Shown here: piece after piece, positions 17,703-27,800 of the stretch
Layout: each line of letters begins with the position of its first letter
Position numbering within the stretch: position 1 is the first letter of the stretch
NCBI GenBank assembly: GCA_046704385.1
Contig: JBJKSB010000074.1
Span: 62,001 to 126,000 of the forward strand
Source: GH45 sp046704385
Lineage (GTDB): Bacteria > Bacteroidota > Bacteroidia > Bacteroidales > SZUA-534
Reading direction: 5' to 3'
DNA: 64,000 nt
Translations under genes and position numbers: made by a program
Notes under the pieces: generated by a model
Seen by the model: the letters and a program-made list of their open reading frames with translations, nothing else
Databases searched by the model: none
Told to the model about the DNA's origin: nothing

Positions 17703-19712
17703 TTAAATCTTGATAAATTTCAGTGTAATCAGACTATCATTGGTTTTTAACTGCAACAGGTAACTTCCCTTTTTAATATCCATAACATTAATAGCATTGT
17801 TATTCAAATGTCCTGATTTTACACGTCGTCCTGCTATATCGGTAACAGTATAAGTTACCTCAGCCGGTGCATTCTTAATATATAAATAATCGGAAGTTAA
17901 CGTTGGGTATACCTGTACCGATTTCATACTTAATTCCGGTTGTAAACTTATTGTTTTAATTGAATCGGCAAAAATCATTCTTCCAAGGTTAAAACCACCT
18001 TCTACAATTTCTACCCGCAACAGTGTATCAGTTTTATCCAAATCTAAATCTTTTAAATAGACAGATGAAAATGAACTCCACGATCCTGTTGAAGGAACCG
18101 AAATAATTCTTGATTTATCCACACCATTAAACAACAACCTGAATTTGCCCGTGGTATTTGGCGATGCAATCCTGATCTCGGCATCGTAAGTTTTGGCTTC
18201 TTCCACATTAACTGTATACTCCAGCCACTCACCGGTTTCAATCCAACCCACATTTTCAGAACCATCATTTGCTTCGGTATCCACACCCTCATCCTGCCGT
18301 GAGCCTGTTCCCTGGTTATCCGGTTCACTATCGTGATAGGCAACACCTTCGCCCCCAAAATCGTAGTTAACCGATTCAATGGTTCCTGGTATAACCTGTG
18401 GTTGAGTCGGATCAGGATATGGCAACTGCCTGATAATCTTAACGTCTAACGAAGCACTATCTAATCCACAGGCGTTTTCAGTTATAACTTTTATTGTTCC
18501 GTCGTGTGTACCCCAATTCAGATAAACCACATTAGTATCGGTTGATAGGGTTGATGAAACCATTGAAGGCAATGTCCAGGTATATGTAGTATTTAACGCT
18601 GGCAACACGGAATATTCAAGGTTTTCTTCATTCGCATCTACCAGCTCATTCCCAAAAATTTGAAGTGGATCAATTTCAACCGGTAGTTCTGTAGTATAGG
18701 TATCGCATGATGAGGTAATATCGCAAGTCACAGTTCCGGCACTACAACCCCAATCCACCACAATCTGACTGGTACCTTGTCCGCTAACAATAGTAGCATT
18801 ATCAGGAACTTTCCAGTTATAAACATTTTCATTGGATTCAACAGTTGAGTAAACCAATCCTTTTTCGGATTTAATAACATTGGTTTTACCCTGAATTTCC
18901 GCCTTTGCATTTAACTGATAAACTCTCACATAGTCGACCATCAATTGTTGTGGAAAAACGGTTGAAGTATTTGGACTTCCGGGCCAATTTCCTCCCACTG
19001 CAAGATTCAACAATATGAAGAAATTTCCGTGGAATTCACTTAAGAAATCGGAAGTGATATTTGCTTTGTAATAGGGTATGCTGTCAACAAACCATTGTAT
19101 TGAGGTTGAATCCCATTCAATACCAAACACATGAAAATCATCGTTAAAAATCCCCTGGGGAAGTTGGTAATTACCACCCCAGTGCTCATACACATTATTG
19201 GCATTCGAAAAATGAATAGTTCCATACAATTTATCATCGCGACCTTCGCCCCCACCAATAATTTCCATTATATCAATCTCACCGCATCCAGGCCAACTAA
19301 CACCTTCTTTAATAGTATTATTCATCATCCAGAAAGCCGGCCAGATACCCTGACCGTAAGGAAGTTTCATTCGGGCCTCAATTTTTCCATATTTCCACGA
19401 CAGTTTATTATTATAGGTAATCAAACGTGCCGATGTATACTGGCTGCCACTATAGGATTCCTTACGTGCTTCAATTATTAACATACTGTCCTGAACTCTT
19501 GCATTCTCCAGCCGTTTATTGGTATAATACTCAAGCTCGTTATTGCCCCAGCCTCCACCACCAACTTCGTAAGTCCAAATAGTTGAATCCGGTAATCCAG
19601 AGTAGTTAAACTCTTCACTCCATACTAATTCATAGCATGATTGAGCGAAAGTATAACCTACAGCAAATAACTGAATTATAGATATTAATATAAACAATTT
19701 TATTTTTTTCAT
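17703..19712 (-). CDS. Multidomain GH16 laminarinase with CBM6 and T9SS sorting domain
   Basis: This 669-residue enzyme has a signal peptide ending near residue 24 (TFAQ). The GH16 jelly-roll domain (about 27-270) carries the catalytic motif GEIDIMEIIG with Glu145, Asp147 and Glu150, and has the WPAFWMM block of GH16 endo-beta-1,3-glucanases. Two PKD/Ig-like linkers follow (about 270-430), then a CBM6-type domain (about 440-580) with VNYDFGGEGVAYHD and GEWLEYTVNV. A type A T9SS sorting domain (about 590-669) ends in KFIKI. It is therefore exported by T9SS and anchored on or released from the cell surface, where it should cut laminarin-type glucan. Confidence 0.93.
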   Translation of the reverse strand: MKKIKLFILISIIQLFAVGYTFAQSCYELVWSEEFNYSGLPDSTIWTYEVGGGGWGNNELEYYTNKRLENARVQDSMLIIEARKESYSGSQYTSARLITYNNKLSWKYGKIEARMKLPYGQGIWPAFWMMNNTIKEGVSWPGCGEIDIMEIIGGGEGRDDKLYGTIHFSNANNVYEHWGGNYQLPQGIFNDDFHVFGIEWDSTSIQWFVDSIPYYKANITSDFLSEFHGNFFILLNLAVGGNWPGSPNTSTVFPQQLMVDYVRVYQLNAKAEIQGKTNVIKSEKGLVYSTVESNENVYNWKVPDNATIVSGQGTSQIVVDWGCSAGTVTCDITSSCDTYTTELPVEIDPLQIFGNELVDANEENLEYSVLPALNTTYTWTLPSMVSSTLSTDTNVVYLNWGTHDGTIKVITENACGLDSASLDVKIIRQLPYPDPTQPQVIPGTIESVNYDFGGEGVAYHDSEPDNQGTGSRQDEGVDTEANDGSENVGWIETGEWLEYTVNVEEAKTYDAEIRIASPNTTGKFRLLFNGVDKSRIISVPSTGSWSSFSSVYLKDLDLDKTDTLLRVEIVEGGFNLGRMIFADSIKTISLQPELSMKSVQVYPTLTSDYLYIKNAPAEVTYTVTDIAGRRVKSGHLNNNAINVMDIKKGSYLLQLKTNDSLITLKFIKI

Positions 19713-19796
19713 GACCTTATAATTAACATTTCACCTTATAAATTAATCAGCACCAAAGCATTTAAGTAAATTCCTAAGGAATAATTTGTAAATATA

Positions 19797-21242
19797 CTAT
19801 TTATTATGTTCAGTAATCATATCACCTGAACTGCTTTGTTTTTCAATCATTTCAAGTGTCAATCCGCCAGTTTCAGGTAAATACCTGTTACCCCAAAAAA
19901 TTCCAACCAAGGCAATAATTGAATATATTAAAAATATTACTGACGGGTAGGCAACAAATTTATAAACCTGCGTTGTTAACCCGAAATCTGCAAAAAAATC
20001 AAATACTGGAATATCACCTGTTGCCAGAGTAACCATGGTATGAAGAAACAAACCAGCAATAATACTAATACTTACGCCAAGCCCTCTGATTCGAAACGGA
20101 AAAATTTCTGAAATAATTAACCAGGAGAGCGGCCATAAACTAATTGAAAAAAATACTATATAATTAAAAATTAAAAGCAAAACTATCCATGGCATAATGG
20201 ATCGCAGTACCAATTTAAAAACAAAAACAATACAGAGTGCAATTAAAGAAATTATAAGCCCTTTCATTCCAATTAAAAAGAGCTTTCGTCTTCCGGTTTT
20301 TTCAATCAAAAACATTCCGGTAAATGCTGACAGTAATATCACCAAACCAATAATTAATGCCGGTGATATTTCAGCAACATATAATTTGAGTCCTGTTTTT
20401 AAAAACATGGAAGGAAAATAATATATAATTGCGCTAATGCCCAATAATTGCTGTATTACCATAATCCCTATCCCGATTTTAAAAGCCTTTTTATTTCCTG
20501 CATTAAAGAAATCTGCAAAATAATGCCGCTTCTTATTATCTGATTTAATAGCAGTTTTATATTGGTTTATAATCTGTTCAGCCAGGTTTCTGGGTTCAAT
20601 CTTATTTAAAATCTGATTACCCTTTTCATAATAACCTTTATGTAATAAGAAACGTGGGGATTCTGGCACGAATAACTGTCCAATAAAAATAATTATAGTG
20701 GGGAAAACACCTGTATAAAACATTCTTCGCCATAAAAAGGGATATAATTCGTCAGTAAAAAAGAAGGTGGTAATGTGAGCTAAAACAATTCCCAGTATAA
20801 TCATTAAGTAAAAGGAATATACAGTATTACCCCTGATAGATGTAGGGCTTATTTCGCCCAGGTAAACGGGAATTACTGTTGAAGTTATTCCAATAGCAAT
20901 ACCAACTATAAAAAGACTGAAAATCAGAAAAACCAAATTAGGTGATGCCCCTGATAGAACGTTTCCAAAAGCGTAAAGAATACTGGAAACTATCATAAAA
21001 TTTTTGCGGCCATATTTATTTAACATATAGCCGGTAGCCAGAGCCCCCAATATTGAACCTACCAATATCGCAAGGGTAACCCACTCCATTTTTGGATAAG
21101 ACAAATCATACCAGCATTGTTTCACTAATGGGAGTATTCCTGAAATAATACCTGAATTAAATCCTAATAACAGTCCCCCGGACGATGCAATAGCAATAGT
21201 AGTATAAGTTGAATATCTTTTTGATGTAATCGGATTCCCCAA
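19797..21242 (-). CDS. Sugar porter family MFS transporter (second of two in the PUL)
   Basis: This 481-residue protein has twelve membrane segments with the family signatures GGLLLGFNSGIISG, NKYGRK, PESPRFLLHKG, QQLLGISAIIYYFP and PETGGLTLEMIE. It lacks the long loop insertion of its paralogue at 16085-17662, and the helix-1 aspartate common in the family is Asn here (GFNSG rather than GFDSG), so substrate or coupling may differ. The start is TTG at 21242: the open frame upstream contains no ATG before an in-frame stop, and little sequence can be missing before helix 1. It lies between two GH16 genes. Substrate is probably glucose or a laminari-oligosaccharide (inference from context). Confidence 0.87.
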   Translation of the reverse strand: MGNPITSKRYSTYTTIAIASSGGLLLGFNSGIISGILPLVKQCWYDLSYPKMEWVTLAILVGSILGALATGYMLNKYGRKNFMIVSSILYAFGNVLSGASPNLVFLIFSLFIVGIAIGITSTVIPVYLGEISPTSIRGNTVYSFYLMIILGIVLAHITTFFFTDELYPFLWRRMFYTGVFPTIIIFIGQLFVPESPRFLLHKGYYEKGNQILNKIEPRNLAEQIINQYKTAIKSDNKKRHYFADFFNAGNKKAFKIGIGIMVIQQLLGISAIIYYFPSMFLKTGLKLYVAEISPALIIGLVILLSAFTGMFLIEKTGRRKLFLIGMKGLIISLIALCIVFVFKLVLRSIMPWIVLLLIFNYIVFFSISLWPLSWLIISEIFPFRIRGLGVSISIIAGLFLHTMVTLATGDIPVFDFFADFGLTTQVYKFVAYPSVIFLIYSIIALVGIFWGNRYLPETGGLTLEMIEKQSSSGDMITEHNK

Positions 21243-21322
21243 AATAAAGGGTATTAATTCAATTATTTTAAATAATAATAAAACTTAATGTATTCATTAG
21301 CAATATGTTACCCCAATATAAA

Positions 21323-22126
21323 CTATTGCTGATAAATACGAACATAATCTATTTCAAAGATGGCAGGAAAATTATTATCATTTACACCTAATTTTCCACC
21401 CCAATCGCCGCCAACAGCTAAATTCAATATCATATAAAATGGCTTGTCAAAAGGCCAGTTATCCTGATTCGCATCTTTTGGCTTATTATAAACCAAAGTT
21501 ACATTCTCTTCATTATCAAGGTAAAATTTTAATTGATCGGGTGTCCAGATTAATCCATAGGTATGAAATTCCTTATCAAGATCGGCAACCATAATCCCAC
21601 CTGAACTAATTTGTGTACCATTGCGGTGATTATGAGCTTTGCAATGAATGGTAAAATATACAGTATCGGGAGCATAGCTTACATTTTCCATGATATCGAG
21701 CTCACCACTTCCCGGCCAGCCATATTTTCTTGTATCACCTAACATCCAAATGGCAGGCCACAACCCATTCCCTTTATTTTCAGGTATTTTTGCCCGAATC
21801 TCAAATTTACCATAAGTAAACTTTTGAATTCCTGTCATCCTGGTTGATGAATAATCTCCGGCCTGCTGGCCAGCGCCATCGTGCCTGGCAACAATTTTAA
21901 GCGTACCTTCACTAATATAGCAATTATCACCTGCGGTATAATTTTCGAGTTCATGGTTACCCCAACCATGTTTGCCGGTTTCATAAACCCATTTTGTCGA
22001 ATCAGGTTTAGTACCCTGGTTGAATTCATCACTCCATACCAGCTTATAATTATTCTGTGCAATAAGTTTATTTATGCTGGCAACATATGCTAAAATTAAT
22101 AGTAAAACTAAGGATAATTTTTTCAT
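21323..22126 (-). CDS. GH16 endo-beta-1,3-glucanase, single domain
   Basis: The 267-residue enzyme consists of a signal peptide (cleavage near LIAQ, residue 24) and one GH16 domain. The catalytic motif is GELDIMENVS with Glu142, Asp144 and Glu147. HGWGNHELENYT and WPAIWMLGD are typical of laminarinases, and the C-terminus (FEIDYVRIYQQ) closes the fold. It has no CBM or sorting domain, so it is probably periplasmic or freely secreted and would act on shorter glucans than its large paralogue. A strong terminator lies upstream, between it and the CBM gene, so it may have a separate promoter or depend on read-through; no clear promoter is visible. Confidence 0.93.
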   Translation of the reverse strand: MKKLSLVLLLILAYVASINKLIAQNNYKLVWSDEFNQGTKPDSTKWVYETGKHGWGNHELENYTAGDNCYISEGTLKIVARHDGAGQQAGDYSSTRMTGIQKFTYGKFEIRAKIPENKGNGLWPAIWMLGDTRKYGWPGSGELDIMENVSYAPDTVYFTIHCKAHNHRNGTQISSGGIMVADLDKEFHTYGLIWTPDQLKFYLDNEENVTLVYNKPKDANQDNWPFDKPFYMILNLAVGGDWGGKLGVNDNNFPAIFEIDYVRIYQQ

Positions 22127-22180
22127 GGTTAGACAAATTAAGATTTACAGGACAAACGGCACGGAAATAAAGTTTAGTAG

Positions 22181-22224
22181 AAAAAGTCCCGGTATAAACA
22201 ATCAAAACTTTCCCGGGACTTTTT
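22181..22224 (-). terminator. Strong intrinsic terminator after the CBM protein gene
   Basis: AAAAAGTCCCGG at 22181-22192 pairs perfectly with CCGGGACTTTTT at 22213-22224 around a 20-base loop, giving a T run on either strand. It lies 26 bases past the stop of the gene at 22250. It would separate the highly expressed SusC/SusD/CBM part from the enzyme genes. Confidence 0.85.
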
Positions 22225-22249
22225 AACTACACCTTGTAAATTTTATGAA

Positions 22250-23047
22250 TTATTTAACAACTAATCTTTCTGAACGGTCACCTACATTTACAATGTACAA
22301 ACCTGAATTCAGATTAGTAATGTCCATAATTTGGGTTCTTTGGGTACTTACAGTACTCATTACCAAACTACCTGTTGCGTTATAAATGTTGATAAGGTCT
22401 CCAACATTTGACTGCACAGCTACTTTACCAGAAGCAGGGTTTGGATACATTCTCAACGCCTGATCTTTTGTAGAATGCACAGAAACCTTTTGTTCTTCAA
22501 GGCTAACGTTATCAATATATACAATATCATTTGCCTGAGCTAGAAGAAATGCAAATTTAGGAGTTGAATTATCCTGCATTTGATCAACAGTAAATGTTAA
22601 GGTATAAGTGGTTTGCTCAGTGGTAATGTCGAGATCCCATTTTGATCGATAATCACCGTTAGCATCCAAATACGCACCTTCATCATCAGAAAGTCCTAAT
22701 TGTTGATAAGAATTAGCCGGATCTTCAATGGTAAGACAAATGGTACGATCAGCATCAGCCCAGGCATCAAAAGTTGCAACATAGGTAACATCATTTTCCA
22801 ATGTAAAATCCCATTGTTCAAGCTGCATTTCCCAATTTTCATCTAATGTAGTTTCCACCGGAGTAACAGTTGCAACTCCATTAATTACTTCTGCTGCGCC
22901 GCCATTATCAGTCCACATACCCCATGTTCCGGTTTCTCTGGCTCCTAAAACGCCATCCGTGTCAAATCCACCATTTTGCAATAAATTTTGTGCCTGTACA
23001 TAGCTTACAGCTGTTAATACTAATGCACCGAGTAAAAATTTTCTCAT
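22250..23047 (-). CDS. Small carbohydrate-binding (CBM4/9-like) protein with T9SS sorting domain
   Basis: The 265-residue protein has a signal peptide (MRKFLLGALVLTA, ending SYVQAQ) and a jelly-roll domain of about 170 residues starting LLQNGGFDTDG. The LxNGGF opening, the NWEMQLEQWDF segment and the closing DIVYIDNVSLE are typical of CBM4/CBM9-like modules. A T9SS sorting domain follows from MYPNPASGK to RSERLVVK. There is no catalytic domain. Its position directly after SusC and SusD is where surface glycan-binding proteins are usually encoded, so it probably captures beta-glucan at the surface. It differs from the usual lipoprotein form in using T9SS for delivery. Ligand specificity cannot be read from sequence. 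Confidence 0.82.
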   Translation of the reverse strand: MRKFLLGALVLTAVSYVQAQNLLQNGGFDTDGVLGARETGTWGMWTDNGGAAEVINGVATVTPVETTLDENWEMQLEQWDFTLENDVTYVATFDAWADADRTICLTIEDPANSYQQLGLSDDEGAYLDANGDYRSKWDLDITTEQTTYTLTFTVDQMQDNSTPKFAFLLAQANDIVYIDNVSLEEQKVSVHSTKDQALRMYPNPASGKVAVQSNVGDLINIYNATGSLVMSTVSTQRTQIMDITNLNSGLYIVNVGDRSERLVVK

Positions 23048-23173
23048 ACTGTTTAGATTTAAATTTGTTAATAAAATAAAAAATTGTTTTTACTAATAAT
23101 TGCTCTATATTATTGAGTTTAAGATTAGTTCAAGATTTATAAATATACTTATCATAAAATTTTCAGAAAAGCA

Positions 23174-23236
23174 GAATACTGTTAATCTCTACAAATTTTC
23201 ATCAGCTAATTACTTATTGCGACATTAACAGTATTC
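23174..23236 (-). other. Perfect 13-bp inverted repeat in the susD to CBM gap
   Basis: GAATACTGTTAAT at 23174-23186 is the exact reverse complement of ATTAACAGTATTC at 23224-23236; the loop is 37 bases. It starts 50 bases past the susD stop. On the minus strand it is followed by TGCTTTTCTG, a weak T-rich tail. It may be an attenuator, a message-stabilising hairpin or a regulator site. The rest of the 238-base gap is AT-rich without a visible gene. Confidence 0.6.
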
Positions 23237-23285
23237 AAATTCCAATTTCAATCAATCATTACAAAAATCTAAAAATCTATATTTA

Positions 23286-24857
23286 TTAATATCCTTCATT
23301 TTGTTTAAAATCGGGGAAATCACCATAGGAATTCATTTCATCCTGAGGTATTGGGAATAACCCATGTGTAGACACACCAGGTTTTCCAGTAGTATAATTT
23401 AAACCACCCGCATCATAGGCTTCACCGGTAAGTTCTTTTTGTGCATCACCCCAACGTACTAAATCAAAATAACGGTCACCTTCAAGACACAATTCCAACT
23501 GACGTTCTTTCTTGATATCAGTAAATAATTGATCACCTGAAGAGGTAACATCAGCCAGCTTAACCCTTGAGCGAACCTGGTTCAAATAATTGCGTGCCTG
23601 TGCATCATCACCTGTTTTGTTGTAAGCTTCAGCAAGCATTAATAATACATCGGCATAACGCAACACCCCAATATTCTGATTCACCTGTGTCTGGCTTAGT
23701 ACGTAAGCTGCACGAGCTGAGTGTTTGCGGTCATAGTATCCTGTAATCACATTCTCCCAGTTAGGTACAACACCTGCGGTATCAAGTTGATAATTAATAG
23801 TATCGTAGTATAAAATTGAAGCATGTTTGCGAATTGCATCACCCATGGCATCAAAAGCATCAACTAATTTTTGAGTAGGCGAATTCATTCCCCATCCTGC
23901 TTGAAAAACTCCGTCAGGTAAGGCTGGAGTGTTACTACCAAAAGCGCGTGGAGACACTAGTGTAGCCAGTGCATTACCATTATTATCCGGTCCATTCCAC
24001 GAAGCAGCACCTTTATCAGTCATATTAATTTCAAAAATGGATTCAACTCCGTGAGGGTTTCCCGGATTAAAAATATTATCATAGTCTGTTTCCAGTTTAT
24101 AATGCCCGCTGTTTACAACATTCATAAGAACATTAATGGCATCATTATATTTACCTTCGTACAAGTATACTTTTCCAAGTAATGTTTGCGCTGAACCTAA
24201 GGTTGCATAACCGTTGTCCGGATCTTTAAAACCATTTCGCACAGCCAAACCCAAACCATCGTGAGTCAGATCAATAGCTGCTTTTAAATAGCCTTCAGTG
24301 GCAGCCCAGGTTTCCTCAATTGTTGAACGGGGATATTTGCTGTTTATACCAGGTATATCGTCAATAATTGGTAAACCTCCGAACATACGTGCCTCTTGAA
24401 AATAAGCCATACCTTTAAGGAAATAAGCATTTGCCACAGCCAAAGAACCTAAACTTGATGTTGGGTCAGCATAAGCAATAATTGCATTTGAGCGGGTGTT
24501 CATCCGCCACCATAATGAATAAAAATCCTTAAGGTTTTGCTCGGCATCTTCAACCGGATCAACCTGAAAACGGTCGGCAACCTGGTAACCTTTTTGGTCG
24601 GTATCAGAACCACCGCCGGCAATAGCATCATCGGAAGTTATACTTCCCCACATAAATGTGCTCCCACCCCAAATAATGTGCTGGAAAGGGTCGTAGGCCC
24701 CATTCAGGGCTAATAACATCTGCTCATCGGTTTGATAGAAAGTTTCTACCAATTCCCGTCCATCAGGCTTAACATTCAGGTCCTCCTCGGTACATGAGTT
24801 AAGTAACCAAAGCCCAAACAGTGCTGCTAATATTTTATATGTTTTCATATTTTTCAT
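23286..24857 (-). CDS. SusD-like glycan-binding lipoprotein (beta-glucan PUL)
   Basis: This is a 523-residue RagB/SusD family lipoprotein with Cys22 in WLLNSC. The N-terminal TPR-like region includes FYSLWWRMNTRSNAIIAYAD and LAVANAYFLKGMAYF. The C-terminal SusD domain ends with the usual ERQLELCLEGDRYFDLVRWG block (about 455-475) and YPIP-like ending LFPIPQDEMNS. It sits on the outer leaflet as a lid over its SusC partner and binds glycan for import. The gene lies nine bases downstream of susC, the standard pair arrangement. Substrate is inferred as beta-1,3-glucan from the GH16, GH3 and GH5 genes that follow. Confidence 0.95.
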   Translation of the reverse strand: MKNMKTYKILAALFGLWLLNSCTEEDLNVKPDGRELVETFYQTDEQMLLALNGAYDPFQHIIWGGSTFMWGSITSDDAIAGGGSDTDQKGYQVADRFQVDPVEDAEQNLKDFYSLWWRMNTRSNAIIAYADPTSSLGSLAVANAYFLKGMAYFQEARMFGGLPIIDDIPGINSKYPRSTIEETWAATEGYLKAAIDLTHDGLGLAVRNGFKDPDNGYATLGSAQTLLGKVYLYEGKYNDAINVLMNVVNSGHYKLETDYDNIFNPGNPHGVESIFEINMTDKGAASWNGPDNNGNALATLVSPRAFGSNTPALPDGVFQAGWGMNSPTQKLVDAFDAMGDAIRKHASILYYDTINYQLDTAGVVPNWENVITGYYDRKHSARAAYVLSQTQVNQNIGVLRYADVLLMLAEAYNKTGDDAQARNYLNQVRSRVKLADVTSSGDQLFTDIKKERQLELCLEGDRYFDLVRWGDAQKELTGEAYDAGGLNYTTGKPGVSTHGLFPIPQDEMNSYGDFPDFKQNEGY

Positions 24858-24866
24858 TTTTTTTGA

Positions 24867-27800
24867 TTAGAAATTAACCTGAACACCGAAGGTATTTATT
24901 GTTGAAGTCGGATAATTACCCATATCTACACCTAACCAACTGTTATCGGATGTAGCATTACCCACTTCCGGATCAAGACCCGGATATTTGGTAAAAGTAA
25001 GCAGGTTGGTACCGGTATAGTAAATTTTCAACTTACTGATGCCAACTTTAGATGTCCATTTTTCAGGAATAGTATATCCGATTGAAAGATTTTTCAACCT
25101 GAGATAATCTCCGTCATATACATATAATGATCCAATCTTGTAACTATCAGCCTTTAAATAAACTGCTCTTGGATATTTGTCAGAGGTACCAGGACCTGTC
25201 CAGCGATCTTCGAACCAAACTGAAGTACGGTTGGTTTTTAGATTATCGGTACGATAACTGGCCCAGAAAATTTGGTTTCCGGTAACACCCTGGAAGAAAG
25301 CCTGTACTTCAATACCTTTGTATTCAAGACTAAGGTTCAATCCATAATACCAATTAGGCAATGGTTTTCCTAACATAGTTCTGTCGTCAGGATCAATCCG
25401 GCCATTGTTGTTCAGGTCAGCCCATTTAACATCACCTGGTATAGCAGTTCTTTGAATAGGTCTGCCTGTTGAATCGTTAATATAATTATCAATTTCATCC
25501 TGAGTTTGGAATACTCCTAATGCCTGGTATCCATAAAAATACCAAACCGGCATTCCTGGTTCATATTTTGAAACATTACCTAACTGACCTATACCCGAAC
25601 CTTCTTTTCCGCCAGGTACTCCAAATTGAGTTACTTCATTATGCAGGTATGAAGCATTAGCTCCAATCGAATATTTTAAATCTGAAACATTACCCCTGTA
25701 AGTAGCTGAAAATTCCCATCCTTTGTTGGTTACTTCACCATCATTAACTTTTGCAGTACCAACAAGTCCGTTGTCTAATGGTTGATCCGATTTATCTGCT
25801 AACTGGTTGGTTGTAACTCTTTTGTACCAATCAACTGTAAATAATAAAGCATTATCAAAAAATCCCAAATCAGCACCCAGGTTACTTTGAACATTGGATT
25901 CCCAAAGCAAAGCCAGGTTTCCGGGTACTCCCGGTACTTTTCCAGTCATCAGGTTTCCGTCAAGTGTTCCGTCAGGATAGTCAACCACATCAAGTGAAGT
26001 CATATAAGGGAATGCCGGTAAGTTCTGGGCACTACCGTTTTTACCCCAACTATATCTAAGTTTCAAACTTGACATTGAAGCATTTGCAGCAAGTGGTTCG
26101 AAAAAATCTTCGTGGTTAACATTCCAACCCAAAGAAAAAGCAGGGAATAAACCAAATTTTTTATCTGGTCCGAATTTTGACAATCCATCTCTACGTAAAC
26201 TACCTTGTACTAAATATTTCTCTTTATAATTATACATGGCCCTTCCAAAATAAGATGCCCGTAAATCAATATCCTGATCATTATTATCAACATAGCTTGT
26301 AATTTCATTACGCTCCTGATCCAAAGCCAGTGACGGATATCCATAATATGCGTTAGCATAAGGTATACTGTATCCTTTGGCAGACAAATAAATGTGTTTA
26401 TAATTTTCATAATTCATACCCACCATTGCCTGAACATAATGATCGCCAAATGTTTTTTCAAATGTGGCAAAATTCTCAATTCCGTATTTGTACCAACGGT
26501 CATATGTTTCAGTAGCATTAGTAAGTGAATCGGCAGGAACAATATCAGATACACCGTACATGGTTTTTCCATTAAATTGATTGTAATGCTGATAGTTGTA
26601 ATCAACAAATAACCGGGTTGTCAGTTTTGCCCATGGAACCGGGTGAAAATCTGTATGAAAATCAGCCAGTATTTTATCATTAGTCTGAGTTCTGTCGGTA
26701 TAGGCAATTTTTGCAACCGGGTTCCACATTTCACCACCAGTAATCGATGAAATTGAATAAGGATAACCATCTTCATTTTTTACCATAGCGCTGTATACCT
26801 CAGGAGTTCTGTAATAAGCATCCATTTTAGAAGTATCAGAATAATATACCGGAAGTGTAGGATCGTAACGCATAGCAGTTGTTACAATTCCACCATATTG
26901 ATCAGTAGCATCAAGTGGGTGCTTTTTCATATGAATATATGAAGCATTTACCCCCACGGTAAGCCATTTTTTTACATCTGAATCAATATTACTTCTGAAT
27001 GAGTAACGCGTCATATTGTTTTTGCCACCGCCAACAATGCCATCCTGATTAAGAGCACCTAAACTCATGTAATAAGTACTGTTATCGCTACCTCCAGAGA
27101 AACTTAACTGATGTTCAGCGATTGGGGCCGTCTGAAATATTTCATCCATCCAGTTTGTACTATTAGCCGTGCTTAAATCTGTAAAAAATGTTGAATCTCT
27201 GTGACCTTCAGCACGGGTGGCTTCCAAAAAGTAATCTTTATACTGTTGGGCATTCATGATATCAGGTAATTTGGTAGCCCGTTGTAAGCCATAAGTATAA
27301 TTATATTGTATATTACTGGTTCCTTTTTTACCTTTTTTAGTAGTAATTATAATTACCCCGTTACCTCCTTCAGCACCATAAATAGCACACGAAGCTGCAT
27401 CTTTCAGTACTTCTACTGATTCAATATCATTAGGATTAAGTGATTCCAGTCCTCCGGTACGAACTCCATCAACTAAATAAATAGGGTCGTTGGTACCATC
27501 GGAACTAATACCACGAATTTTAATAGTCAAGGCACCACCAGGTTCTCCTGAGTTTTGAGCAACATAAACACCAGCCGCTTTACCCTGAATAGCCTGTTCC
27601 ACCCTGGTAACGTTTGAACTTTCGATATCAGCAGACGAAACCTGTGAAATGGCACCAGTCACCAAGCTTTTCTTTTGAACACCATAACCAATTACCACAA
27701 GTTCATCCAAACTAACTATTGAAGGAACCAGGGCAACATTTATCGGATTGGCATTAGTCACGGTGATCTCCTGTGTTTCCATGCCAACAAAAGAAAAACT

